Positions 1 through 12,862 are shown, numbered from the stretch's first letter. The stretch is DNA of 64,000 bases from Diorhabda sublineata (GCF_026230105.1 NC_079476.1:30308559-30372558); one strand, 5' to 3'. The notes: generated from the sequence alone by a model not told the origin. A program made the numbers and translations.

Positions 1-588
1 TTTACCAAATTTCAGAGATAAAATACCAACCAATAAATTTACTAACATAAATTCCTGTAAAAAATACATCGGTCACTCACTAATCGGATAACCTCTCACA
101 AAAGTGAATAAATTTTACTCTGATAGATGCTCGTTTTCCGAACACGTTTTCTATGAAGGTCATTCTATGGATTATAATTCTGAAAAAGTTTTCAACAACT
201 GAAAGTAACTACAAAAACTCCCGTTTTTAGGAAGAACATATATTGCTCAAAATAATCAATGTATTAAAAAAAATTAAATAGTCTTATGGACATCTTGTCG
301 ATTTTGAAAAAAAATTTCTATCAAAAATTTAACGTCATCTTAACCTATAAAATTCAAATTCATTAATAACGACCTATAACCTATAAAATATTAAATGTTA
401 TTCATAACATATAACCAATACACATTCACAGTGATGATAAAATTTGAAGTATTAAAAAAATAAATAAAATAGTTTTATACGCACACGCACGACAGAAACA
501 AATGCACAATACCTTCACAATTACTACTTCACAGTATAATTAAAATCCTTCTCCAACCGTATCGCTTCGATTACTCGACTCAACTGAC
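1..588. other. AT-rich intron, no gene seen
   Basis: Very AT-rich sequence upstream of the first visible MFS-transporter exon, probably part of that gene's first intron. I see no splice-bounded coding segment here that could be the missing N-terminal exon, and no recognisable element. Confidence 0.4.
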
Positions 589-801
589 TCACGTCGCGCC
601 GTACTGGAATGTTTGCCGTATTCGCTCCACATTTTCTAGACTTGTGCTGGGTCCACTTTTATGCAATACTGATCCGGTGCTCATGAAGCTTGTGTGCCAT
701 GCACGGATGGTGGGTCTCTTTGGAATTTTGTCCTGAAGTTCCGTTGAACCTGATTTCGATTCTATGAACCATGACACGCATTGAGCTATTGTGGTGTCCA
801 C
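589..801 (-). pseudogene. DUF4817-type transposase N-terminal fragment
   Basis: A 70-codon minus-strand open stretch reads QCVSWFIESKS near its start, then IRAWHTSFMSTGSVLHK and STSLENVERIRQTF. This matches the helix-turn-helix DUF4817 region that opens a common class of insect DNA-transposon transposases, whose usual pattern is a conserved WF.ESKS, then R.WH..F..TGSV, then S.ENVE.IR. The segment between the first block and RAWH is shortened, and no catalytic domain follows, so this is a dead fragment inside an intron. The family call rests on recognised motifs; a profile search would settle it. Confidence 0.55.
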
Positions 802-1340
802 ATCTTCACTTATAACTGTTCAGTCTATAGAAAAAGTACTTTATTAGTTGCAGTAATATATGCAAAAGACAGAATATAAATATCTTGTTTCTGTTCGAAG
901 TTATGAATTTTTGAAGTGGTAAAGATAAGTTTAGAACACCTTGTAATATTATACAGGGTGACTAGACGAAAATGACAAGTTATATTAGTGCAGTAGTTCA
1001 AAATATAATATAAATTTTCACTTGAAGGACACCTAAAATCGAGATTATTTATCAACAAACCATATAAAAAAGGTCTGCAAAGTAAAAAAAAATATATTAA
1101 GCGCTTCACTGTAAGTATGTTGTGGTAAACTTTTTTTCTGGTTTGTATAATGCTGGTCATTGTATACATTCGAATTTTCTAGATCTTTCTTCAATTCAAC
1201 AAATAACTTTTAGTGCAGACATTTTTCTCTTTCTTATACCTCACTATTAATAATCCAAAAGTTGTAAGTGATTTGTTATAGTATGTTCAACTTACTTATT
1301 TTTAAACCAGATCTAATAATATATTTTTTTTTTGTTTCAG

Positions 1341-4300
1341 ACTTCCGGAATTGGTCAACCTAGCTTGTACCATGCTTTGGTGGTTATTTTCCTGGAGTTT
1401 TTCGCCTGGGGTCTCTTGACTATGCCCCTCATATCAGTATTAAATGACACATTTCCAGACCACACATTCCTCATGAACGGCCTGATAATGGGCATTAAAG
1501 GCATACTTTCATTTTTAAGCGCTCCTTTAGTGGGAGCATTATCAGATGTATGTGGTCGCAAGTTATTTTTGCTCATCACAGTGTTTTTTACGTGTATACC
1601 TATACCTTTAATGACTATTAATACTTTTTGGTTTTTTGCCATGGTCAGTATTTCCGGTGTATTTGCAGTGACTTTTAGTGTTGTGTTTGCTTACGTGGCG
1701 GATGTAACCGACGAAAGAGAACGCTCATTAGCTTATGGCTTAGTTAGTGGTACATTTGCTGCCAGTATGGTCATTTCGCCGGCTTTAGGCGCCTATTTAA
1801 TGGAAAGGTAAGAATGAAATATCAACTCCACGATTGCAACTATCCAACCACGCTAGACTCCCCCATCCCGTTTACCTCGCGAAAAAAGATGATGCAATAT
1901 GCACGTTATATTGCGCCACCCTGTACTAGATAGATAGATTCATAATTGCCGAAATTTTATTTAGATAATGTATTGAAAACATGATCGAGCATCTGACAGC
2001 AATATTTAAAAAATATTGAAATTTTGTATTAACTTAAAAAATATATCCGATCTGAAAGTCACAAGGATGGACGTACTGAAAGTTGCATTGAGAATCAAAT
2101 AAATTAAAAATTCAATTAGAAACTGTTAATTTTTTAAATTAGACAAGTTAAGCAAGGCCTCTCTCCGAAGATTGACTTGATACAGACTCAAGACTAGCTT
2201 CTGAAAGGTCTAAATTAGGAGAAGAATTAACAGGAAAAAACGAACTATTCGACTTACGGCGAAATTTTATACCTTCAGGTGTTGATGGTACTTATGAAGA
2301 AATATTATGGAAAAAAAAAACAGAATCATAATTCTATAAACTAATGTCTCCAAAACTGACAACAGTGTCAAATCACAAAAAGAAAACAAAAAACAGAAAA
2401 AAACAAACAAAAAAGAAAAAAACCTTTGAAGACTCTCAAAAAGAGCTTGTAGCAGTGGAACAAGTATTAGTTAAATTAAAAAATAACTTGGTTAGTTTAT
2501 TATACTTGTATTTTTCAAAATGAATATTCATCATCATAAAAGTGTAGTAAATTCACGAAATTTAAACCGGAAAAATGTGAAAACCAACCTGGAAAAACCG
2601 GGAGAAAAACGGGAATTTGATTTTTATTATACTGCTTTTATTAACACATTTGTCTAAATATAGGGCGTTTAAAAAAGTATCATCTGATTTTATAGACTTA
2701 TAATTTCGAAAGTAATGATCATACAGACACGGGGTTATTTTTATATTAAAGGGTGGCTCGTAAAGTTTCTTTACATACCATCAGTTACTAAAATTCTTTC
2801 CACAAGTTAGCTAGTATATCTTGAGTAATTGATTCGATAACTGCTCAAATAATAGGGTTCTTCACTTGAACCAATGTTGTTAGAAGGGAAGTGCTATAAA
2901 CATTGTTTTTTACGAAATCCCACACACAAAGGTCCGGTGACCTTGGAGGCCATAATAAACTCTACAATTTAGAAATTCTCACATGAAAATTTTAGTGTGG
3001 TGGGTCACCGTTCTCATGATATAGGATATTATTTGAATCTGTTGAGATTAACGGAAGCACTGCACTTCTTCCTAGCGAAAACCAAGTGAAACTTGGAAAA
3101 TTTTCCTATCGAAATCTTGTTTGGTCTCATCAAGTTCATAGATGAATAGCTACAATTTGTTCTAAATTGGATTATTCTATTTGAAGCTATTTCGGAGGTG
3201 TGATTTTAAACTAAAACAGAAAAAAATTATGAAAATACAATAAATTTAACATGTATCCTTTTAATCTCAATCTAAAAGTAAAATTTATAAATGTTTTGAT
3301 TATCATGATATTAAACAGAGAAAATTTTTGTATAGTGGTATGACGATGTAAATAAACAACTCAAAACTATTATGTCCAGGTGTAGTTCACAATATTTTAT
3401 TCAAAAACTAAGTTGAAATATTTTTCAGGTGGTCTGTTTCACTGGTTGTTGCACTTGCTACAGCAGTAGCCATTTTAGATGTATTCTTCATTCTCGTAGC
3501 AGTTCCAGAAAGTTTGCCAGAAAAGGTTCGAGTTTCACCTATCAGTTGGGAGCAAGCAGATCCATTTTCAGCTTTAAGGAATGTAGGACAAGATCCTACA
3601 ATTCTGTTACTGTGTATCGCCGTGTTTCTGTCCTATTTACCGGAAGCGGGACAATATAGTTGTATTTTCATGTACCTCAAATTGGTGATGGGCTGGAGCG
3701 ACCCGATGGTAGCTGTGTTCGTAGGATTAGTGGGTCTTATGGCTGTTTTAGCTCAAATTAGTTTAGGTAAGGTTATTGTTAATGCAATTTTTTGCAAATC
3801 TCAAGTCCTGGTACTATAGATGAAATATAATTTACTTTAAAAATGGTCGAGTTTATTCTTATAAAAAAATTTTTGCCTTTGTGTTGAATGTTGAATAATT
3901 TTATTTGCTCTCAAAAACATTGCCGCTTATTACGAATGGTAATTTTCATTTGATCTTAATTTTCTCTTATCATATTAGTTTGAAACATTAAACACTATAC
4001 AGATATATACACAAACATTAAAAAATATATTTGAAGAATTCAATCTAACCTGAATTTTAATAGACTTTTATCATTTTCTGGTTTTGGATTGAAATTTATA
4101 TAAACAGCTGTAAAATCAATTACTATGTATAATTTATCTACAACAAAGTTGTGTTATTTTGGGTCTAATTATGAAAAATATTTCTAAATTTATCTGCACC
4201 TACTATATCAGGTTTTCGTGTTATATTGAATAACCATTTTTCCAATTGTAAGTAGTTGTTTTAAATATTGAAATTTATCTATCAGCACCATGACATAATA

Positions 4301-7300
4301 GAGTGTAATAATTTATATATTTGAATAAATACATACAACACAAGAAAATATACTATATTCCTTTTTTTACTACTCCGAACGGGAAGTTTTCAAAATAGAA
4401 TCAATTGATTCTTGTGCTGTGAGTCACTGTAGATTTCAAAAAAATCAAGTTGGTCGGCCAACTTTGCTTTTTTGATATCCACTCACACGACAGTCAATTA
4501 AAATTTAATTAAAAATTTGTTTAGTTGATTTTATTATCAAATAATTAAGCCTTAAGGGTGCTTGACATTATGCAATACAACGTGAAATTCAATACAATGC
4601 AAGACGCAATATTTCTTGATCAAAAGCATACGCAGATAAAGTTCAGCTGATTGTTTCATGCAAGATCTTGATATTATCGGTTTTGTGCCTTTTTTATTGC
4701 GTGCAAGCTGCAATCTAGTTACTTTTGACTTAACAGATCAATTGAGTTTCCTAAAACATTGTTTTTTTCATTGTTAAACTAGGTACAAAATATTTGATAT
4801 AATTTGAGGTTAGGAATTTTTTTACCTGCATGCAATTTCTTGCACGTTGTATAGCATTATGTCAAGCGGCCTTAACAAGCAATCAATTCTAACTTTTTTT
4901 TTCGAATACTGTTAATTCGTCGTTGAAACTCAGTTTCCATAGATAGATCTAATCTCCACTCAAGTCGTCTATAAAATAAAAAAGTATGGGAACCAATGCA
5001 TTAAATGAAAAGAGCTTTAGTTAGAATCCTGCTCATTTTCCACAAGTTATCCATATGCTTGCGTTTCGTACTATATTTTTACCGCTTGCATACACTTAGC
5101 AAAACACTGCGTAATGTATGCAGGAGGAAATTTCGTAACACCTCTTTAAGAAGCAATTTCGCAATAAATAGAAAGTAATATATGATAAGATCTAAAATCT
5201 AACAAATAAGTTCACAAACCACACAAAAACTCACAGCATAAGCATCTGTTTACCTCGCAGGGGATTTTTTAAAATGGATATAGACTGATTTTGACAATTC
5301 GTTAGATTGCTTGTCACCTTAAATTCCCCGGCAGGCTCTTCCTCAGGAAGTGGTATTCGGCCTCAGTTAAAGTATACAAATTACTGATACTCAGCTTTTT
5401 AACGAACGACGTTAACAATAAAAAAAGGTTGCTAAAAAAATTGTAAATTCGCGCGGAGCACAATTTTCAACGTTAAATTAAAATTATAAATAATGGAGTT
5501 ACAACTCCGGGATTCCGGAATTTTTCTACTAAAATATCCTCCTCTTTTAGGATCTTTTTTCAAATTTCATTTATCTTTTATATTTTTGAAAATATAGCTA
5601 AAAACGGAGACTCCCTTTTTTTCTTCGTTTTTTGTTTATAACAAATGAAATTTTTAATGGCAGATAAATTCAAAAATTCCCCATTCTCAGAATGAAATTC
5701 TGAATCCAATGCACTAATTACCATATTTTTAAGAGACTCGTAACTATTTTTGGCAGAAAACTCACTTCTCGACTAGACTATTAGTTCAGAGCAAACTAAT
5801 CGTAAAAATGGAATGTGTTATAAAACGTTTTGAACCTTGGAGTAAATAAGAAGAAATGGCAAAACAGAAAAATAGTAAATTATCTAGTGATACGTCACAA
5901 GAATGCTTAGAAAGTGCTTACAGTATCCCTTGCTGCATCAAATAATACTAGATAGGTTCTTATGGTTCGTTCGATCAACCTCTTGCCATGGGTCGTCGTG
6001 AACGTTACTCGTGACGTCAATAGTGACGCTCTCACCGTGACGCAGTGAATGCTTATGGGAATGCACCTAAGATCTTATGACCCTCACTGTGACAACGCTA
6101 TTTGATAAAAAATACATATTGATCTACCGTTTCTCTCCACATAAACAAATTCTTTTTCCTTGTTTCAATTAAAATCTACGCTTTCCTCTCTCTTACTTTC
6201 ATAGACATCAACATTAATCTTAATCACTCTACATAAACAATAAAATTGTGTACACTTTAACAAAGTTCATTAAATGCCACGTGTACATTTTGCCAAATCT
6301 ATCTATCTATTTATCTGCAACGTTACCAAGTCGAGACGCACAAGCTTTATGGTTACCCCGGCTGTAGAATAAGTAAAATAATCGGTAGAAAACTTGCTAC
6401 TCTCTAGATATCATACTTACAATAAAATTTATAGAGTATGTTGTTGTTTCTTAGGTATTTTAATAAAAAATTTGGGATCAAAACACACTATCATGTTGGG
6501 ATTATTATTCGAAATGCTCCAACTACTTTGGTATGGTTTCGGTACTACAACATGGATGATGTGGGGCGCTGGTATATTGGCTTCGATGAGTTCTATAACG
6601 TATCCTGCCATATCTGCATTTGTGTCTGTTCATAGTACACCAGATCGCCAAGGAGTTGTTCAAGGTATGTATAAAGTGTTGAGTATATTATTATCGATAG
6701 TTTTTTACATCTAATATTATAATAAAATAAAACAAAAGTAACTCTTCCATGTTCATAATAATGCCAGTTTCAATATCAGTAACAAGGAATTTACTTGCTT
6801 TAGGTTTGTTTCTATTTTAATTCCGTTATAGGTATTATTAACAATTGTATTTTCTCTTTCGCTGCGGCTATCTGTATGAGCAAACAATTCGATACCTGGT
6901 TGCAACTATTCCTCGAATTTGTTGTATATTACGTGTTCATTTTTTACTTGCAAAAAGGTATTTGTTACGAGGAAAAGTTAATTTCATATCTACAAACCTA
7001 TTAATTTTTATGATAAAAAATACCTGAAAAAATTGTGCAGTAAAGAACAAGAGAAAATTCATTTTGAAGCGAAGAACAAGAGAAAATTTGTTTTGAAAAG
7101 TGTAGTGTAGTGGAAGTGTAAGCGTAAGACAAATGGTTTATTGGAAGTTGAAATATGAACATTTTAATCAAAATAACAAAAGTAGATATCAAAATATATT
7201 ATCATTTATTTGGTAAACTAATTTGTATTTTGCTTTGTAATTGAGTAAATTTAAAAATCAGACAAAGTTAGAATTTAATTATACAAAGTTCATAATTTTA

Positions 7301-10300
7301 GATCAGAACATTTAACAAATATTATTGTATAAAGTAGAAATTTTCCACACTAAATAATTTACCCGTATTTCCCAGCATACTCCTTCAAGTTTTTCTTCTT
7401 TAGTGAGAATGCCAGTTTCAGATGCTAAACTCACACCAACTATAGTTTATTTCAGAAAGGTATAGAACAATAAAATGGGGAATTCCGTCCAGTTCGGCTA
7501 AATTTCGATGTCAGCCATAAGTGTAGGTCTTGAAATATTGTGTAGGGGTTACTTAGGTAGTAGATTATACATTTTGCGTTTAACAGGTACCGTTTAACCT
7601 TCTATTAGTGCCTCTGCCTAATTCCAATCCTATTTCAGATTCAGCTTAACCATGCGCCGTAAGAGCATTTAGATCATTATAAGTATATTTGTTTAGTTTA
7701 GTTTAACGCATCAGTATTTGCTGTTAAGCCGTAAATGGTGTTCACAGTATTATAAGATTAGTAATAAAATGGCGACAATTACACCAACGAAAAGATATTG
7801 CAATAATTCTCCACTATTAGTGAATGAAAAACCTATTATTTTAAATGTACACGATTGCATATAATACGATTATCTGAAATTTACTGTACAAGAAACTGTC
7901 GACCTATGTTCTCGAATGACTGGAGTTGGAAAGTCCACCATTTTTAAATTATTGCGGAAGAGAAAGATAACAGGCCAAGTGGAACATGGAAAAGTCCAGG
8001 CAGACCAGAAAAAGTCCTTGATGAAGACATCAAAAGTGTAATTCGAAGAAAAGTTCACCTTTTTCTACTTTAAAAAAGAAATACTCACCCTAGAAAAGAT
8101 TTTAATGGAGATGGCCAGGATGACAGTATTCCATTGATAACTAAAAAACTTTTATGAGAAATATCGATTTTGCCTGGGAAAAGCATAACCGTAAAGCACT
8201 TTAACTGGTAAGCGATGAAATTGTTTACTGACGACGAAAATACTTAAGAAGTATAAAGCAGTACAGAACAGAGCAGGAGAAAATCTTTTATCTTGATGAG
8301 ATGTGGATTAATGAAGGTTATGCAGTACCAAAAATGTGGCAAGACAAAAATATGACAAGTGCTCGCCAAGCTTGCATGGAAGGCATGTGAACAGGTATTA
8401 AGGTGCCTGTTTGAACAGGTTGCGAGTCAACCAAAGTAGACTGGCCAGGACCAGATCGAGGTTTTACTGCAGCAGGATTGTTTTTGCCACGTTCAGCTCT
8501 CTTTAGCTCGAATTTTTTTTGCACGCTTGGCACTGTCCTTTTTCTCTTTAAACATTTTTCATCTTCTTTCAATTCTTACCATCATTTTTTATTTTTTCCT
8601 CAACATGATCTTTGTTAGCTATACCAGTGTCCCTTGCTTCAGTAAGAACATTTATTCTCTGTTGAAGCAGGTTAATTTTCTTCATAAGAGTTTCTTAAGT
8701 CAGTTTGTTTGGAAAAATTTCAATAATATCCGAATCAATCGTAGTCGTGTATGGTTCCGTAGACGGAATGTTCAAGTTTTCCACAACTTTCTCATCAGTA
8801 GTATTACTTCGCTTATCATGAGTATCGCTTAATTTTTATTTGACGGCTGTGTTCTTTATTCTAGCGACTCCTAATGTATAAAATAACTAAGCATTGTTGC
8901 TTTCTTCTTCGTGACCTTCACCTTCATCTCTTGAATAACGTCGTTTATATGTTCGAGAAACTTTTCTTTGTTTTTTAGTTGTTCTTTAACCGTTTTCCAA
9001 ATTTCTTTGCCATTTTTTTATACAATTGAGCTGACAAATTAGTATGACAACTTTTATATGCCAAAAACAGTTGATGATGCAAATCTCCCTCTTTCGAGGA
9101 CATTACAATATTTACTCACTCTTTAACAACACTTACAACAGCAATGTGCTTCTATATAAACTCTAATGATTACTAACATCAATAATAAAATTACAGTCAC
9201 GTACACACAGTCGAGGGTTTCTCCGAAACATGAATGAAAGAGTTGCCCACTCAGAAAACAAAAATAAAAGTAACGTACAATACGATCCAGGGATTCCCCG
9301 TAAAACTTAAACAAAAAGGGTTACCAATTTCGGAAGATTTTAATTCCCTAATTTTTTATTAGAATAAAAAAAAATTACGTAACGCATTGTTTAAATACCC
9401 CCTCCCACCCTTGTAACGTACCATAACGTTTTACAAGACCGCCCTCCCCCAAAATTGCATTACGTAATACTCGAACGCTCCATTTTAAGTTGTGATGTCA
9501 TAAGTTTAATAAAAATATCGAGCAAACATCTGCTTGATGATCACGAGGTTATCGATGCCGGCAACGTAGCGTGTGCTGTTATAATACGGATTTTATTTAT
9601 TAGTTATAAAGTGTATAAACTTTTTATAGGTTAAGTTCTCACATTATTACAAAATTACGTTAACAATTAAAAGCATAATAAACTTAATTACTATAAGATA
9701 TTATAATATGTTAAATTTAAAATTACATCTTTACATATTTAAAAATAAATCTCACAGGATCGTCAAAACGGCCAACATTTTCAAACCATTTTTATTGTAC
9801 ATATATTCGAATTTCTTGGTATCATAAAAAAATTTTGTCAGGTGTTTTAATCGTGGTATTTTTACACCCTGGTAAAAAACACGATTTATATACCATTTTT
9901 CAGATTAATCAAAGTTTAATGATAACACTAATTTTAGAATAACCGAGAGAATAATTGTTGTATTTACTTTGTATCATATGTTCAATGTTTATTCTATACC
10001 TATAACGTCACGCAATACGGCGGCCTTACTGAAATGTTTAAACTACCTACGAAATTTTTGAATTTTTAATAATTGGTTTCTCTATAAATATTGATCAATG
10101 AATTGAAAAAAAAACTTATAATCAAAGTAGTACATAAACTATTTTATCTCAAACCATGCAAGTACCCTACTGTCAATCGTAATATATGTCAAAAGTGTTA
10201 TGTAAAACCGGCTGTGATTTGACCTATCAAGAATCTACAGAATTACCAATTTAAATTCAATTCAGTCCTCCTAGTTTAGAAACAGGGTATAGTTTGAATG

Positions 10301-12834
10301 GATTAAACCTTAATTTAATCTCTCAAGTTTTTAATTTTTCACCAGACACACCTCTAGTAGACACCAACTGAAAATTGATAACTATTATTGTAAATTTATC
10401 AGTTATTGCGTATTGCTAATAAATAAAGTATTGCATTATTAGGTATGGTTACTGGTATGAGAGGCTTGTGTAATGGATTGGGTCCAGCAATGTTTGGAGT
10501 TGTTTTTTATATGTTTCACGTTGATCTAAATGGAAATACTAATAATTCAGATACCACCCACTCCACTTCTGCTTTTGAAACATATTCGCAGGTAATTATT
10601 AAATACAACACGATTCTTATTTCATAGTAATATACCAATAAATATATTGTTGTTTTTTAGCTTGTTCCTGGTCCACCATTTGTCTTTGGAGCTTTTCTAG
10701 TCATATGCGCTCTGTTTGTTGCTTCATTCATTCCTACCAAAGCGCACGTTGATTCGGGTAAGTAAATTTTTAAATGTTGATTTAAGATTTCGGTATGAGT
10801 ACCATTATTGGCTAAACAAATCTACTTCTTCTGTAATGGTATAACCTTGAACCCTTTTCAAAGAACTATCGCATAATCCCTCTTGCTATTTAAAAAAATT
10901 CGAAGGAGTACCTGTCAAGGGTAGAGGGTCAAAGGGGTTGACAGTTAAATATTCAAATTACGACACCGTAATAAGAGTAACAAAAATATGGTTGTTTTTA
11001 AACTCATCATCATCGAGTACTTCAAGTTCTTCATAATTCAACTTCCTTTCATCCCCATACATCTCGTTAATGTCATCTAAGGCAAAACCAAGTGAAGACA
11101 TTCACAAAGACCGCTCACCAAACATCAAAAGATGGGAATCCCCTCCAGGTACAAAATAAAATGCCAACTTCAAAATCACGACGCATTATTCCTGAAAAAT
11201 CTATTAAAGAAGTGTAGTTGGATGGTCGGGGCAGTCGAATAATAAATACAAAAAAAAACAAGGGACTATTGGTATTAATTTTTATATTTATTATTATAGA
11301 AAAAGTCTTATACATTCACTCTTCACAAGAAACGAAAAAGGAATGAATCATTAACATTATTAGATGGTTGAGTCAACATGCTTTCTATATCTGTCATAGG
11401 CTTGTACCATGCCAGTGACGCATATTGTAGGGGTTTACCGAAGAAGGTTGTGGCTAATGTTATAGACTGCAATGCAGTTATTTTCTCGTCAATGAAATAA
11501 GGGTTCATAAACATTTAAGACCTGTAGGTAGAAGTAAAGTATCCATATGTCAAAGCACAAAAACAATTATGCTTACTATTTAGAGCTGGAAGGTTCAGGG
11601 TCTGCAAAATTATGTTTGAAAATAAGGTGGATATTAATAGAGAACTGTAACAGAAAAATCGATTGTGTGTTGTTTTCGAGAAGATCAAAGAGGAAAACAC
11701 AAGGAATATTATACTGTAAGTGAAATTATTCAAAATGATCATATTAAATTAATGCCAAGAATTGAAAACCTTTATTTGAGGGCATAACCTACCCCCTAAG
11801 GCATTAAATTAAATTTAAAGAAACTAGGGAGCTACTGCTAGTAAAGCAGCTGTCACACAATCATTTTATTTCACTCAAAAACTCAATTAGTGGCCTGGGT
11901 ATTACTTTTATTAAGATAAAGGTATCAGAAGAGAAAATGGTGACCAAATATTTTAAAGTATGAAACATCTTACATAGATATCGAATGGTACTCTCACGAA
12001 GTAAGAAATTAACTATTCATAATACGGAGCCAGCTTATACTAACAAAATACATATTAAATCGAAAAGAAGACCGATTTAATGAGTTTTCTATGAAATAAT
12101 CATATTCCAAGTTTTTTTCCTGACTTTTTAGACAATTTGTAGAGTAGGTGTCGACTTGAGATTTATTATTCTGTTCAATTTTTGTATGTTGTATTTCTAA
12201 ATATTATTTTTGCTGATTGTGTAAGTAGAAAAGTCAAGTATTATGTTCTAACTTACCTATGATTAAAAAAAATATGTTCAAGCTATGAATAAGACTTTGC
12301 TGAGTTAGTGAGAAGCACAATTTTATATTTTCATATTTCTTGATAAGGTTTGTTTTGAAATGCTTCAAATAAGTATTATTAAGCGGTGCACAATAATGAA
12401 CGCTAACATGACGCTGGTTTACTACTAAACATAACCTTAAAAGTGCATATGAATAAAGAAATTTGAACGGTGTTTAAAGATTTTGAATTATTTATACTGT
12501 ATTATATTACTGTATGAAATGTGTAGAAAAATATATACAAAGCGTCTTTTGAATAAAAGTAGTCTATAAACTATCTACTAGTTTTTGAACAATTTATACA
12601 ATGGATAGGAATATACCTGTTTAAATAGAGGCAGAGGACAGTGTAATTGTGAGTGTTAGTGTAGTAGGAGAAAACAGTATTTTCATTATTATTGGTTAAT
12701 AAATGTCAATAATGTCAATTATTTATTTAGGTATCCCATTGGACACTCACTACGAAATCGAACGTGGTCAAAAAGTTGCTGGTACACTCAGCCCTCTTAT
12801 ACCCAGCAGGAGCATAGATGCAGCAATATTATAA
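1341..12834 (+). CDS. MFSD14/HIAT1-like major facilitator transporter (5' partial, six exons)
   Basis: Six exons join in phase: 1341-1807, 3429-3766, 6455-6664, 10443-10591, 10661-10757 and 12731-12834. They give 1365 nt, 454 residues and TAA. Every junction is GT-AG and the codon phases match. The product is a multi-span membrane protein of the major facilitator superfamily, closest in my recognition to vertebrate MFSD14A/B (hippocampus abundant transcript 1), a family of about 490 residues. Diagnostic blocks are GIGQPSLYHA at the start, VIFLEFFAWGLLT, the MFS loop signature GALSDVCGRK, PISWEQADPF, FLSYLPEAGQYS, WYGFG, MSSIT.PA, RQGVVQG and GMRGLCNGLGPA. Only about 35 N-terminal residues, including the start codon, are missing; they lie in an exon left of the window. 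The C terminus is shorter and less conserved than in vertebrates. The substrate is not deducible; family members are orphan transporters of internal or plasma membranes. The introns (up to 3.8 kb) are loaded with transposon debris. Confidence 0.9.
1808..3428. other. Intron with degenerate transposon debris
   Basis: Intron 1 of the visible transporter gene. Around 2160-2500 the + strand has a degenerate protein-like stretch (segments such as ELFDLRRNFIPSGVDGTYEE, then a Lys-rich run) that looks like the remains of a coiled-coil element protein I cannot name. The 3' half holds the minus-strand transposase remnant listed separately. Confidence 0.35.
2745..2985 (-). pseudogene. Transposase C-terminal remnant (WPPRSPDL type)
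   Basis: Read on the minus strand from about 2985, frames join to W-PPRSPDL-CVWDFVKNNVYSTSL followed by LLTTLVQVKNPI and AVIESITQDIL, with stops and small shifts. This resembles the C-terminal third of the DUF4817-type transposases, whose catalytic end carries WPPRSPDLTPPDFF.WG..K..VY and a helix with ITPD. The catalytic motif is broken (the residues after SPDL are changed). It may belong to the same family as the N-terminal fragment at 589-801, but the two are separated by a host exon and need not be one insertion. Confidence 0.5.
4556..4871. mobile_element. 316-bp MITE with TTAA target sites (piggyBac-type)
   Basis: TTAA lies immediately outside each end (4552-4555 and 4872-4875). The left end reads GGGTGCTTGACATTATGCAA and the inverted right end reads GGCCGCTTGACATAATGCTA; both continue with TACAACGTG. 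That is a terminal inverted repeat of about 29 bp with few mismatches. No coding potential lies between. TTAA duplication and G-rich or C-rich termini are the hallmark of elements mobilised by piggyBac-family transposases, so this is best read as a non-autonomous derivative in the transporter intron. Confidence 0.75.
4876..6454. other. Intron sequence, no gene seen
   Basis: Remainder of the intron before exon 3 of the transporter. It is AT-rich with scattered stops in all frames. A short CG-containing patch near 5980-6050 holds several GTGACG/GTGACGTCA-like words, but nothing argues for function. Confidence 0.3.
6832..6957 (+). other. Candidate cassette exon in the transporter gene
   Basis: Between exons 3 and 4 lies a 126-bp segment bounded by a pyrimidine-rich acceptor ending TATAG and a donor GGTATTT. 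It is open in the same phase (1 to 1) as both neighbours, so including it would add 42 residues without shifting the frame. The peptide is hydrophobic with a charged middle (SKQFDTWLQLF, then VVYYVFIFYLQK). Reading through the donor gives 14 more codons and then TAA, so it could also serve as an alternative last exon. It does not match any family segment I recognise. Chance is a real alternative in AT-rich DNA. Confidence 0.3.
7771..8400 (+). pseudogene. IS630/Tc1-mariner-like transposase remnant
   Basis: The + strand begins MATITPTKRYCNN, then after a stop and shifts reads QETVDLCSRMTGVGKSTIF.LL.KRK (a helix-turn-helix), GKSPGRPEKVLDEDIKSVIR, and finally the catalytic block IFYLDEMWINEGYAVPKMW. 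The pattern FYLDE.W.NEG..V.K.W.D is the first-to-second aspartate region of IS630/Tc1-like DDE transposases of insects. At least three stops or frameshifts break it, and the last catalytic acidic residue is not found downstream; coding similarity fades near 8400, where other sequence takes over. Confidence 0.65.
8450..9103 (-). pseudogene. Degenerate minus-strand ORF, unidentified
   Basis: From an ATG at 9103 the minus strand reads MSSKEGDLHHQLFLAYKSC and continues as a Lys-rich, probably coiled-coil product (ENLKNKEKF-like and VKVTKKKATML segments) to about 8450 across several frameshifts and stops. I do not recognise a domain. Codon sense over several hundred bases suggests a decayed mobile-element or gag-like protein, not a host exon; a host exon on the opposite strand inside this intron is less likely. 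Confidence 0.3.
9340..9490. repeat. Transposon-end-like GC-rich inverted sequence
   Basis: A C-rich patch in the intron contains two inverted related halves: a left half running TTACGTAACGCATTG then CCCCCTCCCACCC, and a right half whose reverse complement runs ATTACGTAATGCAATTTTGG then GGGAGGGCGG. The right half finishes GGAGCGTTCGAGTATTACGT in reverse. Such G-run-plus-TACGTAA ends are common on insect MITEs. Full element borders were not resolved. Confidence 0.4.
9491..10442. other. Intron sequence, no gene seen
   Basis: AT-rich remainder of the 3.8-kb intron before transporter exon 4. No recognised element or coding stretch. Confidence 0.35.
10758..12730. other. Last transporter intron with a Penelope-end scrap
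   Basis: A 2-kb intron with no recognisable gene. Near 12,636-12,656 it contains GGACAGTGTAATTGTGAGTG followed by TTAGTGTAGTAGG, closely matching the outer end of the repeat cluster at 56,555-56,580, so a Penelope-type end fragment appears to be inserted here. Confidence 0.45.
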
Positions 12835-12862
12835 ATGTTAGGATGTGTATTCTTTAGAAAAA

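Noticed and set aside
825..1169. 114-codon minus-strand ORF with hydrophobic residues
   Set aside because: Composition is that of AT-rich chance sequence; no domain, no splice context, and no start context. The ACAGGGTGACTAG word within it (about 953) looks like an orphan transposon end, but no partner end was found.
1355..1642. 95-codon minus-strand ORF
   Set aside because: Antisense shadow of the first visible MFS-transporter exon.
3429..3659. 76-codon + strand ORF starting at the exon border
   Set aside because: Wrong frame of transporter exon 2; the correct frame continues the MFS protein in phase.
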